Below, piece by piece: positions 42,770 through 51,581 of a DNA stretch of 55,818 nt. The notes below the pieces were generated by a model. That model was not told the origin of the DNA, made no database searches, and worked only from the letters and a program-made list of their open reading frames with translations. Both the position numbers and the translations under genes were made by a program. Position 1 is the first letter of the stretch. Each line of letters starts with the position of its first letter. Origin of the DNA: a bacterium 1XD21-70 (GTDB lineage Bacteria > Bacillota > Clostridia > Lachnospirales > Lachnospiraceae); contig RAYB01000034.1 of the NCBI GenBank assembly GCA_003669055.1, positions 1 through 55,818 on the forward strand. The letters run 5' to 3'.

Positions 42770-45673
42770 ATGGATTGTTGGGCGTTTTTGGGGATTAGCC
42801 CCACGGAGGATGAGAGGGAAGTCAGGAAGGCTTACCTGGAGAAACTGCCAAGCTATCACCCGGAAGAGGATCCGGATGGGTTCCGGCAGCTCCGGCAGGC
42901 AATGGAGGAAGCTTTAAAGGAGGCCGGCCGCAGGAGGGAAGAACAGCAGAACCAGGAAAACCAGGGATTTTGCGAAAGCGGGATCCTGGGAAGGGAGGAG
43001 ATCCAGGAGTTTTTGAGAAAGGCAGAGGAGATCTATCGTGATTACGGGCGCAGGATCCGGCCGCAGGAGTGGGAAGGGCTCTTGTCTCTGCCTGTGTGCC
43101 AGGAACTGGAGAGCCAGCGGGAAGCAGGGTGGGCTCTGCTGGGGTATCTGATGGATCATTTCCATTTGCCGCATTCCTGCTACCAGGTGTTTGACAGACA
43201 TTTTGGCTGGCAGGATGATGAGGCTGAGCTGTACCAGCGGTTTCCCGAGGGTTTCACGAATTACCTGTTTGACCGGATACGGGAGGAGGACTCTTTCCGA
43301 TATGAACTCCTGGAGGTGAGGGAGGATTTCGACTACGACAAGTTCTGTGAAGCAATCTTCTCCCTTCGGAGGGCGCTGGGGGATAAAGACCGCGAAGATG
43401 TGGAGGCTGCCCTGGAGATGCTGTCATCTATGGGGATGGAGCATCCGGACCTTACGATACTAAAGATCCGCCATGAGACAATGCAAAGGGGGCATGAGCA
43501 GCAGGCATGGGAACTGGCCAGGGATTTGTTTGCACAGGATGGGGACAATTCCGGGACACGCTACTGGTATGCCCGGACAGCAATGGATTATGAGGATTCC
43601 GGGGCAGATCCGGACCGTCTGGAGGAATTGCTGAAATCCCTGTTGGAGCGGGATCCCGATGCCCCGGGCTACTGGCAGCTGATGGGCGATTACCTGTTCC
43701 GGAAAGAAGAATTTGCGATGGCACTGACCTGTTACCAGCGCTGCCAGAACTGCTCGGAGGAACGATGGGAATATGTCGGGGAGCAGATTAAGGAGACGGC
43801 GAGGAAGCTTGCCGCACAGATGGAGGAGGATCCGGAATTTGATGATTGCTGGCAGCTGGCCAATGTCTGCTGGCAGGGGGAGATCTACCCAAGGGTGCGG
43901 GAACTTCTCGGCGGTTTTGAGCCGGAAGAAGAGAAGAAAATGTCCTGGCTGATTATGATGGCAGGAAGCTGCCACGGCATGGGGGACTATGCCCTTGCAG
44001 TGAAATACCGGAAAAAGATCTGGGACGGCATGGATCCGGAGGAGCGCCCCTATCAGCTTTACCTGGATCTGGCAGAGGAATATCAGCTGTCCGGTGACAG
44101 TGAACAAGCGATCGAGATCTATGGCCAGGCCATGAAGGTGTTCCCCGGGGATCCGGAGATCTGTTACCGGCAGGCGGAGATCTTCTCCAACAGCGGAAAG
44201 ATGGAAGAGGCAAAAAAACTATGTGACCAGGCATTGCAATCCGGTTTCCACAAGGATGCATTCAACCTGCGGATGGAGATCCTTTTGGATCTGGAGCGGT
44301 ACCAGGAGGTCAAGGAAATTGCAAAAGACATCCTGGAAAAAGGCTATCAGAGCGCCCAGGTCCGCTACTATTATGTGCGGGCACTGCGGGGGCTGGAAGA
44401 GAACGAAGAGGCAGAGGAGATCTTAAAAAAGCTGGCGGAACAGACCGGGGAAGCGGGGGTCGTATGCCAGGAATATGCCGGGCTTTGCTCGGATCTGGAC
44501 CGTCCTGCCGAGGCGCTTTCCTGGATTGAAAAAGCACTTGCCGAGAGGGATACCCTAACGCGGAAATACATGAAAGGCCAGTACCTCCATGACCTGAAAC
44601 GTTATGAGGAGGAAGCGGCGGTATACGGGGAGATGATTGGGGCGGGGATAGACAGCTATTATGTCTACTATCGCCTGGCCAGGGCACAGGAAAGCCTATG
44701 CCGGTATGAGGAGGCAGAAGCATCTTTCCGGAAGTCTTTAGAGCGCAATGAGGCCAATGGCGTGGCCTGGGATGGCCTGGGGGATATGCTGCAGAACCAA
44801 GGGAAATGGGAGGAAGCGGCAAGTGCCTATGAAAAAGGCTGGGAGAACGGCAACTTCCAGTCAATCCGGGATCTTTGCCGCCTGATGAAGCGTACCCATC
44901 AGGACGAACGCGCTTTTGCATACCTTGAGAAGGGATTTGAAGCACTGCCGGACGACGGCAGCCTTCTGTGGATCCAGGCTACTTTGCTGCGCCGCCAGAA
45001 AAAATATGCGGAAGCTGTGCGCTGCCTGGGGCGTTACATGGAGGTAAAGCCTTCCCAGACGGCTTCCGCGTACCGGGAGAGCGGGTTATGCTGGGAGAAG
45101 GCGAAGGAATATGAGAAGGCGGAGGATGCCTATCAGAAGGCCATTGATTATGATCCAGAAAATGCCAGGAGCTGGCGCATGTTCGGCAAATATTTTGACG
45201 AGGAGAGAAAGCAGCCGGAGAGGGCACTTGCCTACCTGGAAAAATCGGTATCCCTGGATCCGGAGAGCACCTATGGCTGGATGAAGCTGGGGGAAGTATA
45301 CGAAAAGCTGGGACGTAAGCAGGAGGCCATGGACTGCTATGGGCGTTCCCTGGAAAATTACAGGCGGGAGATCGAGAAGGATCCGTCGGATTGCTGCAGC
45401 CATGAGGGGATGGCAGACGTGCTGATCCATCTGGGGCGGCTTGAGGAAGCAGAAGAGGTGATCAGGAAGGCCGTTTCATTGCAGTATACGGTATTTACCT
45501 GTAATTCCCCGGCCTGCTATGAGGCGCTGGAGGATATGGCAAAGCTGGAGGAAAAGCGCGGAAACCTTGAGAAGGCATTGGAGTGGATGGAACGTGCCGG
45601 GGAATGTTCGGTGACGGATTATTACCCCAAAGAGATTGCCCGCCTAAGAAAAGCCATTGAAGCACAGCAATAA
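42770..45673 (+). CDS. Large J-domain-like and tetratricopeptide repeat protein
   Basis: The 967-residue protein begins with a divergent J-like domain: CWAFLGISPTEDEREVRKAY followed by LEKLPSYHPEEDPDGFRQLR. Instead of the HPD motif it has HPEEDP, as in other TPR proteins of this kind. The rest is a long run of TPR units, such as EMIGAGIDSYYVYYRLARAQ and YQKAIDYDPENARSWRMFGK, giving a solenoid of perhaps 18-20 repeats. No signal peptide or membrane segment is seen, so it is cytoplasmic, probably a scaffold. The ATG at 42770 follows TAGGAGGGAGG. It stands between ecfT and truA, an uncommon position for an extra gene, and its partners are unknown. Confidence 0.8.
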   Translation: MDCWAFLGISPTEDEREVRKAYLEKLPSYHPEEDPDGFRQLRQAMEEALKEAGRRREEQQNQENQGFCESGILGREEIQEFLRKAEEIYRDYGRRIRPQEWEGLLSLPVCQELESQREAGWALLGYLMDHFHLPHSCYQVFDRHFGWQDDEAELYQRFPEGFTNYLFDRIREEDSFRYELLEVREDFDYDKFCEAIFSLRRALGDKDREDVEAALEMLSSMGMEHPDLTILKIRHETMQRGHEQQAWELARDLFAQDGDNSGTRYWYARTAMDYEDSGADPDRLEELLKSLLERDPDAPGYWQLMGDYLFRKEEFAMALTCYQRCQNCSEERWEYVGEQIKETARKLAAQMEEDPEFDDCWQLANVCWQGEIYPRVRELLGGFEPEEEKKMSWLIMMAGSCHGMGDYALAVKYRKKIWDGMDPEERPYQLYLDLAEEYQLSGDSEQAIEIYGQAMKVFPGDPEICYRQAEIFSNSGKMEEAKKLCDQALQSGFHKDAFNLRMEILLDLERYQEVKEIAKDILEKGYQSAQVRYYYVRALRGLEENEEAEEILKKLAEQTGEAGVVCQEYAGLCSDLDRPAEALSWIEKALAERDTLTRKYMKGQYLHDLKRYEEEAAVYGEMIGAGIDSYYVYYRLARAQESLCRYEEAEASFRKSLERNEANGVAWDGLGDMLQNQGKWEEAASAYEKGWENGNFQSIRDLCRLMKRTHQDERAFAYLEKGFEALPDDGSLLWIQATLLRRQKKYAEAVRCLGRYMEVKPSQTASAYRESGLCWEKAKEYEKAEDAYQKAIDYDPENARSWRMFGKYFDEERKQPERALAYLEKSVSLDPESTYGWMKLGEVYEKLGRKQEAMDCYGRSLENYRREIEKDPSDCCSHEGMADVLIHLGRLEEAEEVIRKAVSLQYTVFTCNSPACYEALEDMAKLEEKRGNLEKALEWMERAGECSVTDYYPKEIARLRKAIEAQQ

Positions 45674-45685
45674 GAGGGCGGCGCG

Positions 45686-46828
45686 ATGAAGAGGATTAAG
45701 CTGGTAGTGGCTTATGACGGAACCAATTATTGCGGCTGGCAGCTGCAGAAGAACGGGGTCACCATAGAGGAGGTATTAAACCGGGAACTGACGGCGCTTT
45801 TAAAAGAACCGATTGCTGTGACCGGCGCCAGCCGGACGGATGCCGGGGTGCATGCCCTGGGGAATGTAGCCGTGTTTGACACCGAAAACCGGATGGCAGC
45901 AGACAAGGTCTGCCTGGCGGTGAACCAAAGCCTTCCGGAGGATATCCGGGTGCAGAGCTCACAGGAGGTGCCGCTCACCTGGCATCCTAGGAAGGCGAAT
46001 TGTGTGAAGACCTATGAATACCGGGTTGAGAACCGCAGGATAGGCCTGCCGACCAAACGCCTATACTCTTATTTTTGCTACTATCCCTTGGATGTGGAAA
46101 AGATGCGCCGGGCCGCTGGTTTTTTACTGGGCGAGCATGATTTTAAAAGCTTTTGTACGGCCAAAAGCAAGGTGGAGGACACGGTGCGTACGATCTATCG
46201 CCTGGATATCGAAAAGGACGGGGACAGCATTGTGTTCCGGGTCAGCGGCAGCGGTTTTTTGTATAATATGGTGCGGATCATAGTCGGTACCCTTTTGCAG
46301 GTCGGAACCGGTGCGCTCCCGCCGGGGGAGGTGGCATCGGTCCTGGCCGCCCGTGACCGGAAAAAAGCGGGTCCTACGGCTCCGGCCCGGGGGCTGACGC
46401 TGGCAGGCATGGAATACGAGGAGGAACTTCCCCGGTGGCAGCACAGCAAAAACGGGGAGTGGGAGTACCGGATCCTCCAGTCCCATATCAGAGAGGCTAA
46501 GGCCGCCTATTTTCGGATCGAACGCTGCCTGGATGAGGAATGGGAGGGGCTGTTACGCCGCAATGTCCACCATGCGTTCAGGAATGGTGCCAGGTATGTG
46601 CTGGTGGCCGACTTGGAGAAGAACCGCTTGCAGGCAGGGCAGCACTGCGGGCATTACCGCATAGAACGGTGCGGCGGGGAGATGCTGCGGAAGGCTTTTC
46701 GTATTCTGGAGGAAGAAGAGAAACGTGCAATCTGCCATAATGCGGAGGATAGCATGGTCTGGTTTTGTGCGGTGGATGAGCAGGAGGAAGAGGGATTTTC
46801 GGATACCTTTGCGGGCGGCACCCCTTGA
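45686..46828 (+). CDS. truA: tRNA pseudouridine synthase A with a C-terminal extension
   Basis: The first 245 residues are TruA, with the catalytic D52 in ASRTDAGVHALGN and RIIVGTLLQVGTG near residue 205. It modifies positions 38-40 of tRNA anticodon stems. The protein has 380 residues, about 130 more than usual. The extension (from about YEEELPRWQHS to the end) has LRRNVHHAFRNGARYVLVAD and LRKAFRILEEEEKRAICHN. I cannot assign it to a domain. No stop or frameshift separates the parts. It is 12 bases behind the TPR gene. Confidence 0.93.
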   Translation: MKRIKLVVAYDGTNYCGWQLQKNGVTIEEVLNRELTALLKEPIAVTGASRTDAGVHALGNVAVFDTENRMAADKVCLAVNQSLPEDIRVQSSQEVPLTWHPRKANCVKTYEYRVENRRIGLPTKRLYSYFCYYPLDVEKMRRAAGFLLGEHDFKSFCTAKSKVEDTVRTIYRLDIEKDGDSIVFRVSGSGFLYNMVRIIVGTLLQVGTGALPPGEVASVLAARDRKKAGPTAPARGLTLAGMEYEEELPRWQHSKNGEWEYRILQSHIREAKAAYFRIERCLDEEWEGLLRRNVHHAFRNGARYVLVADLEKNRLQAGQHCGHYRIERCGGEMLRKAFRILEEEEKRAICHNAEDSMVWFCAVDEQEEEGFSDTFAGGTP

Positions 46829-46885
46829 ATGATGCCCGGATGCCACAAACCGTAGCAAATATGGGGAAATGCAAGCAAAAAATGG

Positions 46886-46914
46886 TTGACATGGATGTTT
46901 TCCTATAATATAAT
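46886..46914 (+). promoter_or_regulatory. Promoter for rplM-rpsI
   Basis: TTGACA at 46886-46891 and TATAAT at 46909-46914 are 17 bases apart, a full-consensus promoter. A second TATAAT at 46904 is too close to the -35. Confidence 0.85.
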
Positions 46915-47062
46915 TAATAACTGCGATGTTGAGGAAAATGCCGAAGCCAAAGCCCCGGAATAAGCATTTCGCACTCAGCCGCCATAAGAGATATAAGTAA
47001 GAATATTTTGACTGCGGCGCAGGCCGTAGTATGAAACCGGTAAGTTAACAGGAGGTTGACCA
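46915..47062 (+). promoter_or_regulatory. rplM leader, possible L13-type autoregulatory RNA
   Basis: The leader is about 140 bases long and has a hairpin just before the ribosome binding site: ACTGCGGC at 47011-47018 with GCCGTAGT at 47023-47030. Leaders of this size before rplM are known in Firmicutes as L13 leaders. I did not match the consensus base by base. Confidence 0.4.
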
Positions 47063-47497
47063 ATGAAGAGTTTTATGGCTAGTCCGGCGACGATTGAGAG
47101 AAAGTGGTATGTAGTGGATGCTGCCGGCTGTACGTTAGGACGTCTGGCTTCGGAAGTGGCAAAAGTATTGAGAGGGAAGAATAAACCGATTTTTACCCCC
47201 CATATGGATTGCGGCGATTACGTGATTGTTGTGAATGCAGAGAAGGTGAAGGTGACCGGCAAAAAGCTGGATCAGAAGATTTATTATAGGCACTCCGATT
47301 ATGTGGGCGGCATGAAAGAGACCACCCTCAAAGAAATGCTGGCGAAGAAGCCGGAGAAGGTTGTGGAACTGGCTGTGAAGGGGATGCTTCCGAAGGGACC
47401 TTTGGGTAGGAGCATGATGACTAAGCTTCATGTGTATGCGGGACCGGATCATGAACAGGCCGCGCAGAAGCCGGAAGCCCTGGAAATCAAATTTTAA
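47063..47497 (+). CDS. rplM: 50S ribosomal protein L13
   Basis: The 144-residue product is a standard L13: [20 protein letters not shown] at the start, [15 protein letters not shown] and [19 protein letters not shown] in the body. It is an early binder of 23S rRNA. ACAGGAGGTTG precedes the ATG. Co-transcribed with rpsI. Confidence 0.97.
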   Translation: MKSFMASPATIERKWYVVDAAGCTLGRLASEVAKVLRGKNKPIFTPHMDCGDYVIVVNAEKVKVTGKKLDQKIYYRHSDYVGGMKETTLKEMLAKKPEKVVELAVKGMLPKGPLGRSMMTKLHVYAGPDHEQAAQKPEALEIKF

Positions 47498-47526
47498 TCG
47501 AAAGGTACTGAAAGGAGGAAGTTATC

Positions 47527-47916
47527 ATGGCAGACAAATATTATGGAACAGGCAGAAGGAAAAAATCCATTGCCAGAGTGTATCTGATGCCGGGAACCGG
47601 TAAGATTACAATCAACAAGAGAGATATTGACGAGTATCTGGGTCTGGAGACCTTGAAGGTGATCGTCCGCCAGCCGCTGGTGGCGACGGAGACCATAGAT
47701 AAGTATGACGTACAGGTGAATGTACGCGGCGGCGGCTTCAGCGGGCAGGCAGGTGCTATCCGCCATGGCGTTGCCAGGGCATTGCTGCATGTTGACAGCG
47801 ATTACCGCCCGATCCTCAAGAAGGCAGGTTTCCTGACCAGGGATCCGCGTATGAAGGAGAGAAAGAAGTACGGCCTCAAGGCGGCTCGTCGCGCTCCGCA
47901 GTTCAGCAAGCGTTAA
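47527..47916 (+). CDS. rpsI: 30S ribosomal protein S9
   Basis: The 129-residue product is S9: [19 protein letters not shown] at the N terminus and the basic tail [16 protein letters not shown] that reaches the peptidyl-tRNA. AAAGGAGG precedes the ATG. It is followed by a terminator and then directly by the conjugative element; the 3' region of rpsI is a known insertion target of such elements. Confidence 0.97.
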   Translation: MADKYYGTGRRKKSIARVYLMPGTGKITINKRDIDEYLGLETLKVIVRQPLVATETIDKYDVQVNVRGGGFSGQAGAIRHGVARALLHVDSDYRPILKKAGFLTRDPRMKERKKYGLKAARRAPQFSKR

Positions 47917-47935
47917 ATTTTATCAAAATGGCTCA

Positions 47936-47969
47936 AAAAGCCCGGAAAATCAAGGTTTTCCGGGCTTTT
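47936..47969 (+). terminator. Rho-independent terminator of rplM-rpsI
   Basis: AAAAGCCCGGAAAA and TTTTCCGGGCTTTT form a perfect 14-bp stem around a six-base loop, with A and T tracts at both sides, so it can work in both directions. Confidence 0.9.
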
Positions 47970-47982
47970 GCTTTTGATAGGG

Positions 47983-48189
47983 TTTGATGTAGTTTGACGC
48001 AAAAAAGCCATTTTTCACCAAATTTATAGTGGTTCCCAATAGGATAACCGGGCAAAAAGAGGGCAAAATGAGGGTCAAGTGGTTACAAAATAGGATAACC
48101 ACAGCTCTGTTTTTGGGGTATTTCAGAGGTGATTTTTACTCCCTCTCTCCCCTCGATTTATACGAGAACAGTTTGGCATAGTTTGACCG
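47983..48189 (+). repeat. Repeats at the left end of the element: candidate integrase or partition sites
   Basis: Two families occur. TTTGnnnTAGTTTGAC is found at 47983 and again at 48172. A 22-23-base repeat, AGTGGTTnC to ATAGGATAACC, is found at 48028-48049 and 48078-48100, 50 bases apart, each with GGTT/AACC ends. Such spaced copies near an element end fit arm-type integrase sites, or ParB or initiator sites. The remaining bases up to parA hold two terminators. Confidence 0.5.
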
Positions 48190-48221
48190 AATTTGAATAA
48201 TTGAATATGATTCTAATTCAG

Positions 48222-48251
48222 GCACTCAGTATTTTTTGCTGGGTGCTTTTT
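48222..48251 (+). terminator. Rho-independent terminator
   Basis: GCACTCAG and CTGGGTGC form an 8-bp stem with one G-T pair, followed by five T. Confidence 0.65.
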
Positions 48252-48280
48252 GCATTTCCAGGAAACTGTATTCCGGGATC

Positions 48281-48325
48281 AGAAAAAGCCGTCACTTTTC
48301 AATTTATGAAGTGGCGGCTTTTTCT
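48281..48325. terminator. Bidirectional terminator upstream of parA
   Basis: AGAAAAAGCCGTCACTT at 48281-48297 pairs with AAGTGGCGGCTTTTTCT at 48309-48325 with one mismatch. A and T tracts at both ends suit termination from both sides and would shield the element from host transcription. Confidence 0.8.
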
Positions 48326-48369
48326 ATTTCCAGAAGCATCCACAACGAATCAGAAATGAGGTGATTATC

Positions 48370-49191
48370 TTGAACACGCAAATCATCGCCATCGCCAACC
48401 AAAAGGGAGGTGTGGGCAAGACCACAACCTGTGCCAATTTAGGGATAGGACTGGCGCAGGCCGGAAAGAAAGTGCTGCTCATTGACGGGGACCCGCAGGG
48501 GAGCCTGACCATCAGCCTGGGCAATCCCCAGCCGGATAAGCTGCCCTTTACCCTCTCTGATGCGATGGGCCGTATCCTGACCGATCAGCCGGTCCGCCCC
48601 GGCGAGGGGATTCTGAGACACCCGGAGGGCGTGGACCTGATGCCAGCGGATATTCAGCTGTCCGGTATGGAGGTGTCGCTGGTAAATGCCATGAGCCGGG
48701 AAACGATTCTGCGGCAATATCTGGACAGTGTAAAGGGGCAGTATTCCCATATCCTCATAGACTGCCAGCCCTCCCTGGGTATGCTCACCGTCAACGCGCT
48801 GGCCGCCGCCAACCGGATCATAATCCCCGTCCAGGCGGAGTATCTGCCCGCCAAAGGGCTGGAACAGCTGCTCTCTACGGTAGCCAAAGTCAAGCGGCAG
48901 ATCAACCCGAAATTGCAAATAGACGGTATCCTGCTGACGATGGTGGACAACCGCACCAACTTCGCCAAAGAGATTGCCGCCCTGCTGCGGGAAACCTACG
49001 GCAGCAAAATCAAGGTATTCGGCACAGAGATTCCCCATTCTGTCCGGGCAAAGGAAACCAGCGCAGAGGGCAAGAGCATTTTCGCCCATGACCCAGGCGG
49101 CAAAGTAGCGGAGGGTTACGCAAATCTGACTAAGGAGGTGTTGAAACTTGAAAAGCAGCGCGAAAAAAGTAGAGCTGGCATCGGTCGATGA
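48370..49191 (+). CDS. parA: ParA-family partition ATPase
   Basis: The 273-residue protein has the deviant Walker A KGGVGKTT at residues 12-19, a Walker A' region LIDGDPQGSLT and Walker B-like ILIDCQPSLGML. With ParB it should position or stabilise the circular form of the element after excision. I prefer the TTG at 48370, six bases behind ATGAGGTG, to the GTG at 48361 that overlaps that site. It overlaps parB by 44 bases. Confidence 0.93.
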   Translation: MNTQIIAIANQKGGVGKTTTCANLGIGLAQAGKKVLLIDGDPQGSLTISLGNPQPDKLPFTLSDAMGRILTDQPVRPGEGILRHPEGVDLMPADIQLSGMEVSLVNAMSRETILRQYLDSVKGQYSHILIDCQPSLGMLTVNALAAANRIIIPVQAEYLPAKGLEQLLSTVAKVKRQINPKLQIDGILLTMVDNRTNFAKEIAALLRETYGSKIKVFGTEIPHSVRAKETSAEGKSIFAHDPGGKVAEGYANLTKEVLKLEKQREKSRAGIGR

Positions 49192-50077
49192 TCTGTTTTC
49201 CACCGAGGAAAGCCGCGCCGATGCAGGGCGGGAAAAGGTGGTAGAAATTCCTTTAAGCGAGCTGCACCCGTTCAAGGGCCACCCATTCAAAGTCAAAGAT
49301 GATGATGCCATGATGGAAACAGCGGACAGCATCCGGCAGTACGGCGTTCTTCTTCCTGCTATCGCCCGTCCTGACCCCAGCGGCGGCTATGAGCTGGTAG
49401 CCGGACACAGGCGGCATCGGGCCAGTGAACTGGCAGAGAAAGAAACCATGCCGGTGATTGTCCGGGATTTGGACGATGACGCCGCCACGATTATTATGGT
49501 TGACAGCAACCTGCAACGGGAAAGCCTGCTCCCCAGCGAGAGGGCTTTTGCCTACAAAATGAAGTTAGACGCTATGAAGCGGCAAGCGGGCAGACCAAGC
49601 AAAGAAAATCTGTCCCAAGTTGGGACACAAAAACGCTCTGACCAGTTGCTTGCAGATCAGGTGGGGCAAAGCCGCAATCAAATTCAACGCTACATCCGCC
49701 TGACCGAGTTAATCCCCGAACTGCTGAACATGGTGGACGAAAAGAAAATTGCCCTGAACCCGGCCTATGAGCTGTCCTTTCTCAAAAAAGAAGAACAGAC
49801 CCAGCTTTTGGACGCGATGGACAGCGAACAGGCCACCCCCTCCCTTTCCCAAGCCCAGCGGCTCAAGAAATTCAGTCAGGAGGGGCATCTGTCCATAGAT
49901 GTAATGCGGGCGATTATGGGCGAGGAAAAGAAAAGCGATCTGGACAAGGTGACGTTTACCTCCGACACCCTGCGGAAGTATTTTCCCAAAAGCTACACCC
50001 CTGCCCGGATGCAGGAAACCATCATCAAACTGCTGGAACAGTGGCAGAAAAAGCGTCAGAGAGATCAGGAACGCTGA
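49148..50077 (+). CDS. parB: ParB/Spo0J-family partition protein
   Basis: The 309-residue protein has the ParB CTPase domain with ELVAGHRRHRASELA near residue 82 and SNLQRESLLPSERAFAYK, then a helix-turn-helix (QLLADQVGQSRNQIQRYIRL). The C-terminal third is specific to conjugative elements. The TTG start has AAGGAGGTG eight bases upstream and lies inside parA. No canonical parS was found; the repeats upstream of parA are candidates for its site. Confidence 0.92.
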   Translation: MKSSAKKVELASVDDLFSTEESRADAGREKVVEIPLSELHPFKGHPFKVKDDDAMMETADSIRQYGVLLPAIARPDPSGGYELVAGHRRHRASELAEKETMPVIVRDLDDDAATIIMVDSNLQRESLLPSERAFAYKMKLDAMKRQAGRPSKENLSQVGTQKRSDQLLADQVGQSRNQIQRYIRLTELIPELLNMVDEKKIALNPAYELSFLKKEEQTQLLDAMDSEQATPSLSQAQRLKKFSQEGHLSIDVMRAIMGEEKKSDLDKVTFTSDTLRKYFPKSYTPARMQETIIKLLEQWQKKRQRDQER

Positions 50078-50088
50078 AAGGAGCGCCT

Positions 50089-50364
50089 ATGAGAGATCAC
50101 GTTGCCAGGGAGTTAAAGGGCCACAACATACTGGCTGTGGAACGGTTTCAGGATAAGACCCGCTGGATGGTGGAGTTTTCCGTCCTGCGGCCCCGCACCG
50201 CCTACGGCGCACCCGGCGATGAAACGCGCCTGTTTCTGGACGAGGACGGCTACCAGGCCGTTCTCGCCAGCCAGAAACGCCGGGACATCAAAATCAAACG
50301 GTATGCCCGCGTCATTGAGGGGCATATCCTGGACTTCAAGCCCAAAAAGAAACGCCACCCGTAA
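50089..50364 (+). CDS. Small conjugative-element protein, paralogue of the one at 51937
   Basis: The 91-residue protein has a central pattern R-L-F-L-D-E-D-G-Y followed by a basic helix and IKRYARVIEGHI. The same pattern appears in the protein at 51937 (AFLTEEGYKKSL and IRIVSHAKVRNG), so the two are related and may be LPD28-like; I recall that name but cannot test it here. The C-terminal KPKKKRH tail is basic. AAAGGAG precedes ATG 50089. Function unknown. Confidence 0.65.
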   Translation: MRDHVARELKGHNILAVERFQDKTRWMVEFSVLRPRTAYGAPGDETRLFLDEDGYQAVLASQKRRDIKIKRYARVIEGHILDFKPKKKRHP

Positions 50365-50387
50365 ACCCGACAAATTGAGAGGAAGGA

Positions 50388-50579
50388 ATGAATATGTGTA
50401 CCGTTAAGGAAATCAGAGAAGCCATACGGGAGGACTGCCGCTCCCAGCGAAACATGGAAACCATTGAGATCGACCGGATTTTTCAAACCCTGACGTTTCC
50501 GCAGTTAGAGAGCCTGTTTGACAAACCGCCCATGCCGCCGTTTTTTCACCGGTACAGGCAGAAGTCAGCCAGCAAATGA
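50388..50579 (+). CDS. Small protein of unknown function in the conjugative element
   Basis: A 63-residue protein with no recognised domain; it contains mostly charged helical sequence (EIREAIREDC, EIDRIFQTLTFPQLESLF). GAGAGGAAGG lies just before the ATG, and ATG 50394 is an alternative start. It stands between the partition genes and the initiator gene in the same direction. Its coding character follows its neighbours. Confidence 0.55.
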   Translation: MNMCTVKEIREAIREDCRSQRNMETIEIDRIFQTLTFPQLESLFDKPPMPPFFHRYRQKSASK

Positions 50580-50646
50580 ACGCCGCAATTCTTTTTACAG
50601 GATTGTGGCTTTTTTCATGCCCTGGGAAACGAAAGGAGTGCAGAAA

Positions 50647-51531
50647 ATGGCCGTTTTTCGCGTAGAACGCACACAGGGATACACCGTCATGAGCAACTAT
50701 CATCTGCGGGACAAGAGCCTGAGCCTGAAAGCAAAGGGCCTGCTGTCCCAAATGCTCTCGCTGCCGGAGGATTGGGACTACACCCTTTCCGGCCTGGCTG
50801 TTATTAACCGGGAAAGCAAGGACGCCATCCGCTCCGCAGTCAATGAGCTGGAAAAGGCGGGGTACATCAAACGCCGCCAGACCACCGACGCGGGCGGCAA
50901 GTTCAGCGCCAACGAGTATGTGATTTATGAGCGTCCGGTAACAGAGGAACCGTCCGCCCAACCGTTGTTGGAAAAACCGTTGTCGGGTTTTCCGACAACG
51001 GATAATCCGGCAACGGGAAAACCGTCAACGGAAAATCCAACGCAAATAAATATAGAGAAATCAAATACCCAAAAATCAATTACTGACGGATCAATTACCG
51101 ATTCCATTCCCTTCCGGGAAACGGCGGCAAAGCCACCGGAACCGAAGCGAAGGGAAACGATGTCGCTCACAGAGATGGAAAATTATCGGGAGTTGATTTT
51201 GGAGAATATCGAGTATGACTGCCTCAAACAGCGGTTTGGGACCTACCGGGAGGACTTGGACGAGATTGTGGAGCTGCTGGTGGAAACGGTCTGCGCGAAG
51301 CGTAAGACCACCCGGATTGCCGGGGCGGACTTTCCCCATGAGGTGGTGCGCTCCCGCTTCTTAAAGCTGGACAGCTCCCACATTGAGTTTGTCATGGACT
51401 GCCTGCAAAAGAACACCACCGAGGTACGGAACATGAAGCAGTATCTCCTGACGGTGCTGTTCAACGCGCCCACCACCATGAGCAACCATTACACCTCACA
51501 GGTCAACCACGATATGTACGGCGGCTTCTGA
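50647..51531 (+). CDS. DnaD-like/helix-turn-helix replication initiator with a DUF6017-type C-terminal domain
   Basis: The 294-residue protein has an N-terminal winged helix (GYTVMSNYHLRDKSLSLKAK, then LAVINRESKDAIRSAVNELE) like RepA_N and DnaD proteins. A proline-rich linker at residues 105-134 is made of five-residue repeats. The C-terminal 120 residues (YRELILENIEYDCLKQRFG, FLKLDSSHIEFVMDCLQKN) fit the domain I know as DUF6017. It probably starts replication of the excised circle. AAAGGAG precedes the ATG. The linker-coding DNA holds six 15-bp repeats that may be the origin itself. Confidence 0.8.
   Translation: MAVFRVERTQGYTVMSNYHLRDKSLSLKAKGLLSQMLSLPEDWDYTLSGLAVINRESKDAIRSAVNELEKAGYIKRRQTTDAGGKFSANEYVIYERPVTEEPSAQPLLEKPLSGFPTTDNPATGKPSTENPTQINIEKSNTQKSITDGSITDSIPFRETAAKPPEPKRRETMSLTEMENYRELILENIEYDCLKQRFGTYREDLDEIVELLVETVCAKRKTTRIAGADFPHEVVRSRFLKLDSSHIEFVMDCLQKNTTEVRNMKQYLLTVLFNAPTTMSNHYTSQVNHDMYGGF
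50961..51050 (+). repeat. Six 15-bp repeats inside the initiator gene, candidate replication origin
   Basis: Six units start at 50961, 50976, 50991, 51006, 51021 and 51036. The core is close to CCGnCAACGGnAAA, most clearly in ACCGTCAACGGAAAA and TCCGGCAACGGGAAA; the first two copies have GTTG for CAACG-like parts, and GTTGTCGG/CCGACAAC is a perfect inverted repeat at 50979-50999. A+T-rich sequence follows. In RepA_N-type plasmids the origin lies inside the initiator gene. Confidence 0.6.
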
Positions 51532-51581
51532 AAGCTGGCCGTTTTTGTCTGCCCGGAACTGCCGGGAGAAAGGAATCTGTT

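Noticed and set aside
48028..48100. CRISPR-like repeats
   Set aside because: Only two copies with a short spacer and no cas genes nearby.
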